Shown here: one piece after another, positions 1 through 6,895 of the stretch | Layout: each line of letters starts with the position of its first letter | Position numbering within the stretch: position 1 is the stretch's first letter | From: Desulforhopalus vacuolatus | Lineage (GTDB): Bacteria > Desulfobacterota > Desulfobulbia > Desulfobulbales > Desulfocapsaceae | Assembly: GCF_016918505.1 (NCBI RefSeq) | Contig: NZ_JAFFPZ010000006.1 | Coordinates: 62,001-126,000, forward strand | DNA: 64,000 bases | Reading direction: 5' to 3' | The notes under the pieces: model-generated | Told to the model about the DNA's origin: nothing | The model's database searches: none | Seen by the model: the letters and a program-made list of their open reading frames with translations, nothing else | Position numbers and translations under genes: made by a program

Positions 1-182
1 TACAGGCGGTGGGAATTGAGCTTATTCCCTTTCTCGCCGGTGAAGTGGAACCTGTGCTGGCAAGTCTCGCGGCAGGGAAAGATCTCGGTTCTTTTGCCAT
101 GCCCGGTTGTCTGCGGCAGTGCTGCTGTCGGAAAAGGGCGCAGGCGGCCTGCCCGTGGGACGCAGAGAAGCTGATATTGTAA
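1..182 (+). CDS. NifX/NifB-type cofactor-binding protein, C-terminal fragment
   Basis: The reading frame is open from the window edge (codons from base 3) to TAA at 180-182, so only about 59 C-terminal residues are visible. The sequence IELIPFLAGEVEPVLASL followed by a GSFAMPGC stretch is the usual end of the dinitrogenase iron-molybdenum cofactor (NifX/NifB) domain. It ends in a short cysteine-rich tail (CLRQCCCRKRAQAAC). The fold suggests binding of an Fe-S or Mo-containing cluster. Its position upstream of two Fe-S ATPases and two further NifX-like proteins makes it part of that cluster. The N-terminus is outside the window, so a fusion, for example to a DUF134 DNA-binding domain, cannot be judged. 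Confidence 0.6.
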   Translation, partial: QAVGIELIPFLAGEVEPVLASLAAGKDLGSFAMPGCLRQCCCRKRAQAACPWDAEKLIL

Positions 183-224
183 AAAAGAAACTCTGAATAA
201 TTCAAAATGGATGAGAGGAACACC

Positions 225-587
225 ATGAAAATTCTGCTTGTTGAGAAGAACAATACCTTTGCTGACTTCGCTGCGGCTTTCGGCGATCAGGCTGAAGTGC
301 AGACCTGTACTTCCGCTGCCGAGGCTCTGAGACTGGTCGAGGGGGAAACCTTTGATGCCGTCTGTGTTGGGGAAGAGCTGGAGGATGCCAGTGGTCTTGA
401 ATTTGCGCATACCCTCACCAGAAAATTTCCCCTGACCAACTGCGCTCTCGTCAGTGGGGACTCTCCCGAGGATTTCCATGAGGAGACCGAAGGACTGGGG
501 ATTCTCATGCAGATAAAACCGAAGCCTGATGCTGCCGAGGTTGCTCGTCTCTTGATAATTTTACGTTCCATTACCAATCTCTTTTAA
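225..587 (+). CDS. Degenerate response-regulator receiver protein
   Basis: A 120-residue stand-alone CheY-like fold. Start 225 is chosen because GAGAGG lies 5-7 bases upstream; an in-frame ATG at 207 has no ribosome binding site. The chain follows receiver strand order (KILLVE, FDAVCVG, CALVSG, MQIKP). The phosphoacceptor aspartate expected at the end of the third strand is replaced by glycine (DAVCVGEELEDASGLEF), and the usual paired acids after strand 1 are E-K. The Ser of strand 4 and the Lys-Pro of strand 5 remain. It is therefore probably a pseudo-receiver that binds a partner without phosphorylation. It is followed 17 bp later by two MinD-type ATPases, so a regulatory or scaffolding role with them is a reasonable inference. 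Confidence 0.7.
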   Translation: MKILLVEKNNTFADFAAAFGDQAEVQTCTSAAEALRLVEGETFDAVCVGEELEDASGLEFAHTLTRKFPLTNCALVSGDSPEDFHEETEGLGILMQIKPKPDAAEVARLLIILRSITNLF

Positions 588-604
588 CTTTCAGCGGAGA
601 CCTT

Positions 605-1465
605 ATGATAATCAGTATAGCCAGTGGCAAGGGAGGCACCGGGAAGACAACCGTTGCTGCCAACCTTGCCCTCAGTCTGCAGGACAGCGGTCTGGTAAAG
701 GATTTCAACATGCTCGACTGTGATGTCGAGGAACCTAATCTCCATCTTTTCCTCGATCCCGGGGTGCTGACAGAGACCGAGATAACTACTTTTGTTCCGG
801 TCGTTGACCAGGAGAAATGTACCGGGTGCAGAAAGTGTGTCGATATCTGCCGCTTTGCCGCTCTCGCCTTCGTGAAGGAAACAGTGCTTGTTTTTCCGGC
901 GCTCTGCCACAGCTGCGGTGGATGCGAGCTCGTTTGTGAATTTGGGGCAATTGGTGATGACAGTCGCAGTCTCGGTGTTGTTGAGTCCGGGATGGTGAAC
1001 GGACATGCGATACACACTGGCCGCATTCGTATCGGCGAGGCGATGTCCCCGCCGTTGATTAAGGCCGTGCGCCGCCACGAGAACGAGGCGGAGCTGACTC
1101 TCATTGATGCCCCGCCGGGCACCTCCTGTCCGGTGATTGCGGCGATGCGTGGAGCCGATTTCGTCCTGCTTGTTACTGAGCCGACCCCGTTTGGTTTGCA
1201 CGATCTGCAGCTTGCGGTTGAGGCAGTCAAGGTACTCGGTATTCCTGCCGGACTGGTCATCAACCGGGCCGATCTCGGTGACAACACAGTGCAGGAGTAT
1301 GCAGAGAGTGAAGGACTTGAGATCCTCATGAAGATTCCCTTTGAGCGCAGCTTTGCCGAGGCCTATTCCCGTGGAGAGTCAATTGTCAATGTTTCGCCGG
1401 AATGGCGGGAAAAATTTCAACGGCTCTATACGCGTATAGCCGAGATCGTGGAGGCAAAAGCATGA
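605..1465 (+). CDS. MinD-superfamily P-loop ATPase with inserted 2[4Fe-4S] ferredoxin domain
   Basis: 286 residues. The deviant Walker A motif SGKGGTGKTT is at residues 7-16, with the signature lysine K9 of the MinD/Mrp/NifH group. A ferredoxin-like insertion follows, with two CxxCxxCxxxC sets: C72, C75, C78, C82 and C101, C104, C107, C111. The later DAPPGTSCPV and TEPTPFGLHDL segments are typical of this family. Known relatives lie in Desulfovibrio 'orange protein' operons and are thought to work in metal-cluster assembly or septum positioning. The stop overlaps the start of the next ATPase (ATGA at 1462), implying translational coupling and perhaps a heteromeric pair. The exact function is unproven. 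Confidence 0.88.
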   Translation: MIISIASGKGGTGKTTVAANLALSLQDSGLVKDFNMLDCDVEEPNLHLFLDPGVLTETEITTFVPVVDQEKCTGCRKCVDICRFAALAFVKETVLVFPALCHSCGGCELVCEFGAIGDDSRSLGVVESGMVNGHAIHTGRIRIGEAMSPPLIKAVRRHENEAELTLIDAPPGTSCPVIAAMRGADFVLLVTEPTPFGLHDLQLAVEAVKVLGIPAGLVINRADLGDNTVQEYAESEGLEILMKIPFERSFAEAYSRGESIVNVSPEWREKFQRLYTRIAEIVEAKA

Positions 1466-2358
1466 TACGGGAGATAGTAATTATTAGTGGCAAGGGTGGC
1501 ACCGGTAAAACCAGTATTGCGGCTGCATTCGCTTCCCTCATGGAGAATGGAGTGCTCTGCGACGCTGATGTGGACGCTGCCAACCTGCACCTTTTGCTGA
1601 AGCCGAAGGTTGTGGAATCTCATGCTTTCATGGGTGGTGGAATTGCTGAGATTCGCAATGAGGATTGCGTGGCCTGCGGCGTCTGCCTGGATGTGTGTAA
1701 ATTTGATGCGATTTCAGAAGACTATCATGTGGACCCGATCGCCTGCGAGGGTTGCGGAGTCTGTGTTGACATGTGCCCGCAGGAGGCGATTGATTTTCCG
1801 ACACAGCAGTGTGGAGAATGGTTTCACTCCGAAACCCGTTTTGGACCGATGATTCACGCCCGGCTCGGAATTGCTGAGGAAAACTCCGGTAAACTGGTCA
1901 GTCTGGTGCGCCAGGAGGGGCGCCAGCTGGCGGAAGCCGAAGGGCGCAATCTGCTGCTTACTGACGGCCCTCCAGGGGTTGGCTGTCCAGTAATCGCTGC
2001 TGTTGGCGGTGCGGCGGCCCTGGTGATTGTCGTTGAACCGACGGTTTCCGGTCTGCACGACATGCAGCGGGTGGCCCAGCTGGGTCAGCATTTTGGAGTC
2101 CCGGGGCTGGTGGCAGTAAACAAGTTTGATCTCAATGTGGAAATGACTGAAAAAATAGAGGCCTGGGCTGTGGAGCAGTCGCTCGGGCTGGTTGGGCGTA
2201 TCCCCTTTGATCCCAGCTTTGTCAAGGCGATGGTGGCCGCAGAGAATATTATTGAATTCGCTCCAGAGAGCGATGCCGCGAAGACTGTCCGGGAGATTTG
2301 GAAAAAGGTGCTGGCAAGCAAGGCTATGAATAACATGGGAATCGCTGATCTGCGCTGA
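1462..2358 (+). CDS. MinD-superfamily P-loop ATPase with inserted 2[4Fe-4S] ferredoxin domain (second copy)
   Basis: 298 residues, a paralogue of the preceding gene. The ATG at 1462 overlaps the upstream TGA, and MIREIVIISGKGGTGKTS puts the Walker A motif right at the N-terminus; the upstream in-frame ATG at 1402 lies inside the previous gene. Fe-S ligands are C69, C72, C75, C79 and C95, C98, C101, C105. The TDGPPGVGCPV and EPTVSGLHDMQRV segments match the first copy. Two such ATPases side by side are typical of Desulfobacterota ORP-like clusters. The immediate 3' side carries a stable hairpin, then two NifX-like genes. Confidence 0.88.
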   Translation: MIREIVIISGKGGTGKTSIAAAFASLMENGVLCDADVDAANLHLLLKPKVVESHAFMGGGIAEIRNEDCVACGVCLDVCKFDAISEDYHVDPIACEGCGVCVDMCPQEAIDFPTQQCGEWFHSETRFGPMIHARLGIAEENSGKLVSLVRQEGRQLAEAEGRNLLLTDGPPGVGCPVIAAVGGAAALVIVVEPTVSGLHDMQRVAQLGQHFGVPGLVAVNKFDLNVEMTEKIEAWAVEQSLGLVGRIPFDPSFVKAMVAAENIIEFAPESDAAKTVREIWKKVLASKAMNNMGIADLR

Positions 2359-2391
2359 TCTTTTCTCCTGCAGCAGGAGAAAAAGATCTCG
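2357..2391 (+). other. Stable hairpin after the second Fe-S ATPase
   Basis: GATCTTTTCTCCTGC is followed almost at once by GCAGGAGAAAAAGATC, a near-perfect 15-bp palindrome with one extra A and almost no loop. There is no T-run on the 3' side of either strand, so it does not look like an intrinsic terminator. It could be an mRNA processing or stability element separating the ATPase pair from the NifX genes. Confidence 0.5.
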
Positions 2392-2505
2392 CAGAATTGA
2401 CTTTCTCATTGAAAGCACTCACTGTGCAGATCTCCTGCTGCAGTACAGGCAAAAAATATAAACGGGCGCAGGCCCTTACTGTTAACACAAAAAAGGAGTA
2501 GAAAC

Positions 2506-2883
2506 ATGGCAAGTTACAAACTGGCGGTACCCTCGGATGGAGAAGGTGGACTTGACGGTCAACGTGCAGGTCACTTCGGACACTGCGACGTTTTCACCCT
2601 CATTGATATTGAGGATGGAAAAATCAAAGAAGTGAACCTGCTCGCGAACAAAGAGCATCTTCAGGGTGGCTGCATGGTTCCGGTTCAGCTTCTTGCCAAT
2701 GCCGGGGTGAATCGTCTCGTGGTCGGTGGTATCGGCATGCGTCCGCTGATGGGCTTCAAAGAAGTGGGCATTGAGGTCTATTACGATGGCGAGCGCCGTG
2801 ACATCCGTCCGGTAGTTGAGGACATGGCTGCCGACAAACTGTCGCAGATTACGGACACTCAGGTCTGTGGTGGCGGTCAGTAA
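2506..2883 (+). CDS. NifX/NifB-family cofactor-binding protein (ORP-like)
   Basis: 125 residues covering one dinitrogenase iron-molybdenum cofactor domain. The pattern LAVPSDGEGG at the N-terminus, the RAGHFGHCDVFTLIDIEDG strand and VNRLVVGGIGMRPLMGFKEVGI are characteristic. The AAAAAAGGAG site lies 6 bp before the ATG. Members of this family carry or transfer metal clusters; the Desulfovibrio orange protein (a Mo-Cu-S protein) is one. No nif structural genes are in view, so nitrogen fixation should not be assumed. It probably works with the Fe-S ATPases upstream. Cys residues are C28 of the GHC motif, one in GGCM, and one near the end (VCGGGQ). Confidence 0.85.
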   Translation: MASYKLAVPSDGEGGLDGQRAGHFGHCDVFTLIDIEDGKIKEVNLLANKEHLQGGCMVPVQLLANAGVNRLVVGGIGMRPLMGFKEVGIEVYYDGERRDIRPVVEDMAADKLSQITDTQVCGGGQ

Positions 2884-2902
2884 GCTGAAAGGGACTGGCA
2901 AT

Positions 2903-2938
2903 ATGGCAGGGACTTCTTGCCCCTGCCATGAAATTTTT
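2903..2938 (+). terminator. Hairpin with short T-run between the two NifX genes
   Basis: ATGGCAGGG pairs with CCCTGCCAT, giving a 9-bp stem, followed by GAAATTTTTG. This may be a weak terminator or a processing site that lowers expression of the downstream NifX gene. Confidence 0.45.
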
Positions 2939-2961
2939 GTTGAATAATAAAGAGGAATACT

Positions 2962-3333
2962 ATGAAAGTTGCAATTACATCCCAGGGCCCGGAACTCAGC
3001 TCTCAGACTGATCCCCGTTTTGGCCGTGCTGCGTGGGTTATTATCGTTGATTCTGTAACAAAAGAGTTTGAAGCAGTTGATAACAGCTCCAATTCCAATG
3101 CTTTCAAAGGGGCCGGAATCCAGGCTGGAAATCTCATTGCCGACAAGGGCGCAGATGTGCTGATGACTGGTCACTGTGGCCCAAATGCCTTCAACACCCT
3201 TAACGCCGGGGGAGTGAAGGTGGTAAACGGCATTACCGGAACCGTCGAAGAAGCCCTGGATAAATTTATCGCCGAAGGCGCCGAGTATGCCAGTGATGCC
3301 ACCGTAGACAGCCACAATGGTCAGAATCGTTAA
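2962..3333 (+). CDS. NifX/NifB-family cofactor-binding protein (second copy)
   Basis: 123 residues with the same domain as the gene at 2506, but clearly diverged. Seen are MKVAITSQGPELSSQTDPRFGRA, a common start for this family, and ADVLMTGHCGPNAFNTL near the middle, where histidine and cysteine could bind metal. The SD AGAGGAA lies 5-7 bp upstream. The length matches free-standing NifX-like or orange-protein-like members. The family role is cluster binding or delivery; the specific cofactor is unknown. It sits in the same direction as the two ATPases. Confidence 0.85.
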   Translation: MKVAITSQGPELSSQTDPRFGRAAWVIIVDSVTKEFEAVDNSSNSNAFKGAGIQAGNLIADKGADVLMTGHCGPNAFNTLNAGGVKVVNGITGTVEEALDKFIAEGAEYASDATVDSHNGQNR

Positions 3334-3438
3334 CGGTCTTCTGTAAATCCCTTTGTTGTCCGGTGAAGGATGGGGCGATTTAAAAATGTCTTGCCCCGGC
3401 AACGGGAACCCATAAAAAATAAACAGAGGAGATGCATC

Positions 3439-3744
3439 ATGATTCGACACATCGTATGGTGGACGCTGAAAGATGAGGCTGAGGGGACAACTGCTGCGCA
3501 GAACTGCTTGAAGATTAAAGAGCTGATTGAAGCACTGAGGGGGAAGATCGATACCCTTAAAGCTGTTGAAGTTTCAGTTAAACTGGCGGCAACTACCACT
3601 GTGGATGCTCAGATTGTGTTGCATTCCACCCACGACACGACTGCTGATCTCGCCGCCTACAATGACCACCCCGAGCATCAGAAAATTGTTAGTTTTATCA
3701 AAAAAGTAGTGAATTCGCGTCAGGCGATTGACTTTGAGGTTTGA
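3439..3744 (+). CDS. Stress-responsive alpha/beta-barrel (Dabb) family protein
   Basis: 101 residues starting MIRHIVWWTLKDEAEG, the normal opening of Dabb proteins (H-V-x-x-x-L-K). The AGAGGAG SD is 5-9 bases upstream of the ATG at 3439; the longer frame from 3370 has no ribosome binding site. The middle segment AQIVLHSTHDTTADLAAYNDHPEH is the usual second half. These are small dimeric ferredoxin-like barrels of generally unknown function. It is last in the gene run and is followed by a strong terminator. Confidence 0.8.
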   Translation: MIRHIVWWTLKDEAEGTTAAQNCLKIKELIEALRGKIDTLKAVEVSVKLAATTTVDAQIVLHSTHDTTADLAAYNDHPEHQKIVSFIKKVVNSRQAIDFEV

Positions 3745-3778
3745 GGGTCTCCTGAATTTCAATCTCGGGTTGAAAGCT

Positions 3779-3822
3779 AAAAAAAAAGACGTCTCCCCGT
3801 CAGAGGAGACGTCTTTTTTTTG
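3779..3822. terminator. Bidirectional intrinsic terminator
   Basis: An A-run, then GACGTCTCC, a short loop, GGAGACGTC and a T-run. The symmetrical stem with A-run and T-run ends the rightward Dabb gene and the leftward gene ending at 3841. Confidence 0.85.
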
Positions 3823-3840
3823 ATGGAGCAGCTGGAAGGT

Positions 3841-4668
3841 TTATTCGAGACTGTGGAAGACGTTGATATGGCCGCTGTCCACCCTTGATGTCTTTTTGAA
3901 AACAACATCTTCAATATCATAAAGATCGACAAGTTTCTGCTCCAGCTTGTGGCGAAACTTCTTGTCCCCTTTCACTCCGACCAGTTTAATCTTTTTCTTA
4001 TTGATAATTTCTACCCTGGCGTTGGGACTTGTATCTATCACCAGCGCCTTGATTCCGGCGACCTTCGCTGCCTGACGGAGGTATTTCAGGCTTTCCTCCG
4101 TCTCTTTGAATTGCGGGAGTCGACACAGACGTTCCAGCATACTGACGATATCGGGAACCTTCAAGGTATCGACATTGCAGACGATATCAAAGAGGCGGGC
4201 GTCCCACGGATCGAGTCCATAGAGCTGCATGCCCCATTTACGACGCTCTTCGTCGTCCCGCTGCAGATTAGAGCAGGCGGTGTACTGTGAGCAGCTTTCT
4301 CGCTCCATCTCATCAATAACCCGGTCTTCCATGCGTGCGTTTACCTTCACCTTAAGGACATTGGGCATCTCCCGCAGCAGAAAATGGCCAGCGAGTCCGT
4401 GATAGACCACATTGCCTTCGGATATATGAGAAAGAAAAGCAGATTTAAAATAGGCAAAATAGCGCTCCTTGCCGTGGCTGAAACGCTCCAGCACCGAGGG
4501 CGCATCGTGCAGTGCCTTGACCAGCTTGATCTCGGGAATATTGAAGCGGTCAGATGCCTCCAGCAGTATATCCCGCGAAAGACATTCGCAGCCAAGTGCC
4601 TCGGCCAGCCCTTCAGCGACCTCTTTCCCCTTATTATAGGAACCTCGTGCTATGGTGACAATGGACAT
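3841..4668 (-). CDS. Cytidylate kinase-like protein with C-terminal BON-like region
   Basis: 275 residues. The N-terminus MSIVTIARGSYNKGKEVAEG resembles the cytidylate-kinase-like family (ISREYGSGG.EIA...). A GxxxxGK loop is present, but the normal following Ser/Thr is Glu. SRDILLEAS fits the R-E-I-I segment, and ERESCSQY with HYGLDPWDARLFDIVCNVD-like order fits the lid and C-terminal kinase half. Residues about 200-260 (VEIINKKKIKLVGVKGDKKF) look like a BON domain, a lipid- or partner-binding fold. This is probably not the housekeeping Cmk but a small-molecule or protein kinase paralogue. It is monocistronic and divergent from the peptidase at 4821. Confidence 0.75.
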   Translation of the reverse strand: MSIVTIARGSYNKGKEVAEGLAEALGCECLSRDILLEASDRFNIPEIKLVKALHDAPSVLERFSHGKERYFAYFKSAFLSHISEGNVVYHGLAGHFLLREMPNVLKVKVNARMEDRVIDEMERESCSQYTACSNLQRDDEERRKWGMQLYGLDPWDARLFDIVCNVDTLKVPDIVSMLERLCRLPQFKETEESLKYLRQAAKVAGIKALVIDTSPNARVEIINKKKIKLVGVKGDKKFRHKLEQKLVDLYDIEDVVFKKTSRVDSGHINVFHSLE

Positions 4669-4820
4669 TTTTACTCCTCCCCATCTGAATTAGTTTTACT
4701 GTTCACAATACTTGAAGCACCATAAAAATGAAAGAAAAAGACGGATTGCATGGCTGCGGCGATTCCTGTAAAAAGAACGGACTGCCAATACTTAAAAAGT
4801 TGTGTGAAAGGACAAGAGAA

Positions 4821-5558
4821 ATGAAGAAAGAGAACAGGCCGGTTATCGGTATTACCACCTGCATAATGGAACATTCGCAAAAAAGGTACGCGGCGGTCAG
4901 TGACGGGTATATACGCTCTGTGCATGAGGCGGGGGGACTCACCATGCTGCTGCCGATGGTTTGTGATCCAGATGTCCCTGGTTCTTACCTCAAGTTGATT
5001 GACGGACTGCTGCTCACCGGTGGCAATGAGGATATCAGCCCGCATCTCTACGGAGAGGATCCTCTGTGCAATGTGGACTGTATCAATTCCGAACGTGACT
5101 CCTGCGAGAGCCATCTCCTGCATCTTGCGGTAAAGCGCGACATACCTGTTCTCGGGATTTGTCGCGGGATGCAGCTCATGAACGTGGCGGGCGGGGGGAC
5201 TCTCTATCAGGATATTTTCAGCCAGCTGGAGCATCCTCTCGGGCATAGACCAAAAGCCATGCCGGTGGATGCGCTTTACCATCGAGTGAAGCTGCGGGAA
5301 GATTCTCTGCTGCGGAGAATTTTTGGGACAGAGACGTTGATGGTTAATTCTTTTCACCATCAGGCGGTAAAACGGGTTGCGGATAACTTTATTGTTACGG
5401 CCCGCGCGGAAGACGGCATTATAGAGGCGATTGAACACAAAGAGCATCCCTTTGCAGTGGGAGTGCAGTGGCATCCGGAGGACCTGACCTGTAAGCATCA
5501 CCATTTTTTAAGACTTTTTGAGACTTTTGTCGAGGCCGCAGGTGGTAAAAGCGGGTGA
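4821..5558 (+). CDS. Gamma-glutamyl-gamma-aminobutyrate hydrolase family peptidase (C26)
   Basis: 245 residues. Start 4821 is preferred because AAAGGA lies 8 bases upstream and KENRPVIGITTC is the family N-terminus; the frame is open back to an ATG at 4728. The class I glutamine-amidotransferase fold shows the nucleophile elbow VLGICRGMQLMNV, LTGGNEDISPHLYGE, and the catalytic His-Glu in GVQWHPEDLT. Enzymes of this family cleave gamma-glutamyl amides such as gamma-glutamyl-GABA in polyamine catabolism. No other puu-type genes are present, so the substrate is uncertain. Confidence 0.85.
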   Translation: MKKENRPVIGITTCIMEHSQKRYAAVSDGYIRSVHEAGGLTMLLPMVCDPDVPGSYLKLIDGLLLTGGNEDISPHLYGEDPLCNVDCINSERDSCESHLLHLAVKRDIPVLGICRGMQLMNVAGGGTLYQDIFSQLEHPLGHRPKAMPVDALYHRVKLREDSLLRRIFGTETLMVNSFHHQAVKRVADNFIVTARAEDGIIEAIEHKEHPFAVGVQWHPEDLTCKHHHFLRLFETFVEAAGGKSG

Positions 5559-5565
5559 GATGCTG

Positions 5566-5583
5566 GTTATTCAAGGTACCCTT
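5566..5583 (-). repeat. GGGTACCTTGAATAAC repeat copy
   Basis: On the minus strand the sequence reads AAGGGTACCTTGAATAACC, overlapping the end of the HU-like gene. The same 16-mer occurs at 36196 and near matches occur at 10655, 12066, 17349, 39640 and 63636. Confidence 0.6.
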
Positions 5584-5861
5584 TAGTCGTTGTTGACCTT
5601 CTCGCGCAATTCCTTGCCGACTTTGAAAAAAGGAAGTTTTTTGGGCTGGACGGTAATTTTTTTGCCCGTTTTGGGGTTGCGGCCTTCGTAGGCCTCATAT
5701 TTCTTGATGACAAAACTGCCGAAGCCGCGAATCTCAATACTGTCACCATCGGAGAGGGCCTCCGTCATCCGTTCAAGGATTGTGTTACAGATGGCCGTTG
5801 CCTCCCGTTGCGGAAGATTGAGCGTTTCGGAAAGGTGTTCAATCAGTTCTGATTTATTCAT
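5583..5861 (-). CDS. HU/IHF family DNA-bending protein
   Basis: 92 residues. MNKSELIEHLSE, IEIRGFGSFVIKKYE, GRNPKTGKKITV and PFFKVGKELREKVN span the entire HU/IHF fold, with the conserved GRNPxTG DNA-intercalating arm. The IEIRGFGSF and FKVGKELRE forms resemble IHF-beta more than HU. It acts as a dimer that bends DNA in nucleoid structure and in sigma-54 or recombination complexes. The partner subunit is not in the window. The gene appears monocistronic, with its promoter in 5862-6172. Confidence 0.9.
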   Translation of the reverse strand: MNKSELIEHLSETLNLPQREATAICNTILERMTEALSDGDSIEIRGFGSFVIKKYEAYEGRNPKTGKKITVQPKKLPFFKVGKELREKVNND

Positions 5862-6172
5862 TTTCGACTCCAGTAAATATCGGCTGGAAAAAATTTTGAA
5901 GAATGATCGTCCTCAGCCATTTGTTATCCTTGAAGGGCACTGAGTCCACGCTTTTTATCGTACTGCATGGCCCGGATTGAATTAAATTTTTTTACTGTAA
6001 CGAAGAAGATGGGCGAAATACCGATTATTCGATGTTCCTTGCAATTTGAGGACTGTATAATCCTGTCAGCTGGTCGTGTGGGGAATGAAATATCTATATA
6101 ATATTATGGTATATTTATTGCGAATATTAAGATTTAAATTAATCAGGAATCAGTCAGTTTGTAAAGAGAATT
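5862..6172. other. Intergenic region upstream of the HU/IHF gene, with one repeat module
   Basis: 311 bases between the rluB stop and the HU/IHF start, both on the minus strand. Bases 5984-6038 hold one copy of the TTTTTTTACTGTAACGAAG module that is also found at 17558 and, inverted, at 63517. The rest is AT-rich and probably contains the HU/IHF promoter. No open reading frame is credible. Confidence 0.6.
5984..6038 (+). repeat. TTTTTTACTGTAACGAAG module, copy 1
   Basis: About 55 bp running AAATTTTTTTACTGTAACG ... GATTATTCGATGTTCC. Near-identical sequence occurs at 17558-17610 on the plus strand and at 63517-63561 on the minus strand. It is non-coding. Confidence 0.7.
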
Positions 6173-6895
6173 TTACAAAAAAATCTTTTCTAAGTCTACA
6201 GAGCTGAGTCGTCTCCATGCCCCCCGTTTCAAGCCGTCGAGAGTGAGACGCCCGTAGGCTGTCCTTTTCAGAAAGAGTACCGGGTGGCCGATATGGGCGC
6301 ACATTTTCTTTACCTGCCGTTTCCGCCCCTCCTGGAGAGTCAGCGCCAGCACTGCACTGTTTTCCCCTTGTTTCACCAGATGAACCTTCGCCGGTGCGGT
6401 CAGTTTTCCTTCAAGTTCCACGCCCTGCTCAAGCTGCCGCAGTGCCGCTGCCGCTGGCCGACCTTTGACCAGTGCCTCGTAGTGCTTCTTCGTATGCAGG
6501 CTGGGGTGCTGCATGCGCTGGGCGAGATTTCCGTCATTAGTGAGAAGGAGTGCTCCTTCGGTGTCGAGGTCGAGGCGTCCTACCGGGAATATCCGGGTTT
6601 TCACCCCCCTGAGGAGGGAGGTGACGGTAGGGCGTCCCTGAGGGTCGGAGAGGGTGGTGATATAGCCAGCGGGTTTGTTAAGCAGGTAGTATTCAAACTC
6701 CTCCTCAAGAGTAAGCAGGCGGCCGTTGAAGGTGACGTGATTCTCCTCTCCCACGGACACGCCCATCTCGGTAACTGTCTGCCCGTCTACTTTTACCTGT
6801 CCGGCGGCGATATACTCCTCTGCCTTTCGTCGTGAACAGACACCGCAGCGGGCGAGGAATTTCTGCAGTCGCATTTTCTCCATCAGAGTCTCCAT
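6173..6895 (-). CDS. rluB: Ribosomal large subunit pseudouridine synthase B-type
   Basis: 240 residues. An N-terminal S4 RNA-binding domain (MRLQKFLARCGVCSRRKAEE, about residues 8-60) is followed by the RsuA/RluB catalytic domain with the active-site aspartate in the motif GRLDLDTEGALLLTNDG. The C-terminal LTLQEGRKRQVKKMCAHIGHPV block is typical of the family. It converts a uridine of 23S rRNA (U2605 in E. coli) to pseudouridine; RluE/RluF-like specificity is not excluded. The start overlaps the end of the upstream ubiD gene by 13 bp, so the two are probably co-transcribed. Confidence 0.85.
   Translation of the reverse strand: METLMEKMRLQKFLARCGVCSRRKAEEYIAAGQVKVDGQTVTEMGVSVGEENHVTFNGRLLTLEEEFEYYLLNKPAGYITTLSDPQGRPTVTSLLRGVKTRIFPVGRLDLDTEGALLLTNDGNLAQRMQHPSLHTKKHYEALVKGRPAAAALRQLEQGVELEGKLTAPAKVHLVKQGENSAVLALTLQEGRKRQVKKMCAHIGHPVLFLKRTAYGRLTLDGLKRGAWRRLSSVDLEKIFL

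Noticed and set aside
2896-2918. Sigma-54 promoter (TGGCAG...TTGC) before the second NifX gene
   Set aside because: The spacing between the two elements is too long (7 rather than 5 bases), and the sequence is explained by a hairpin.
2482-3450. A 322-codon frame antisense to the two NifX genes
   Set aside because: Both NifX proteins are well supported on the plus strand with SD sites.
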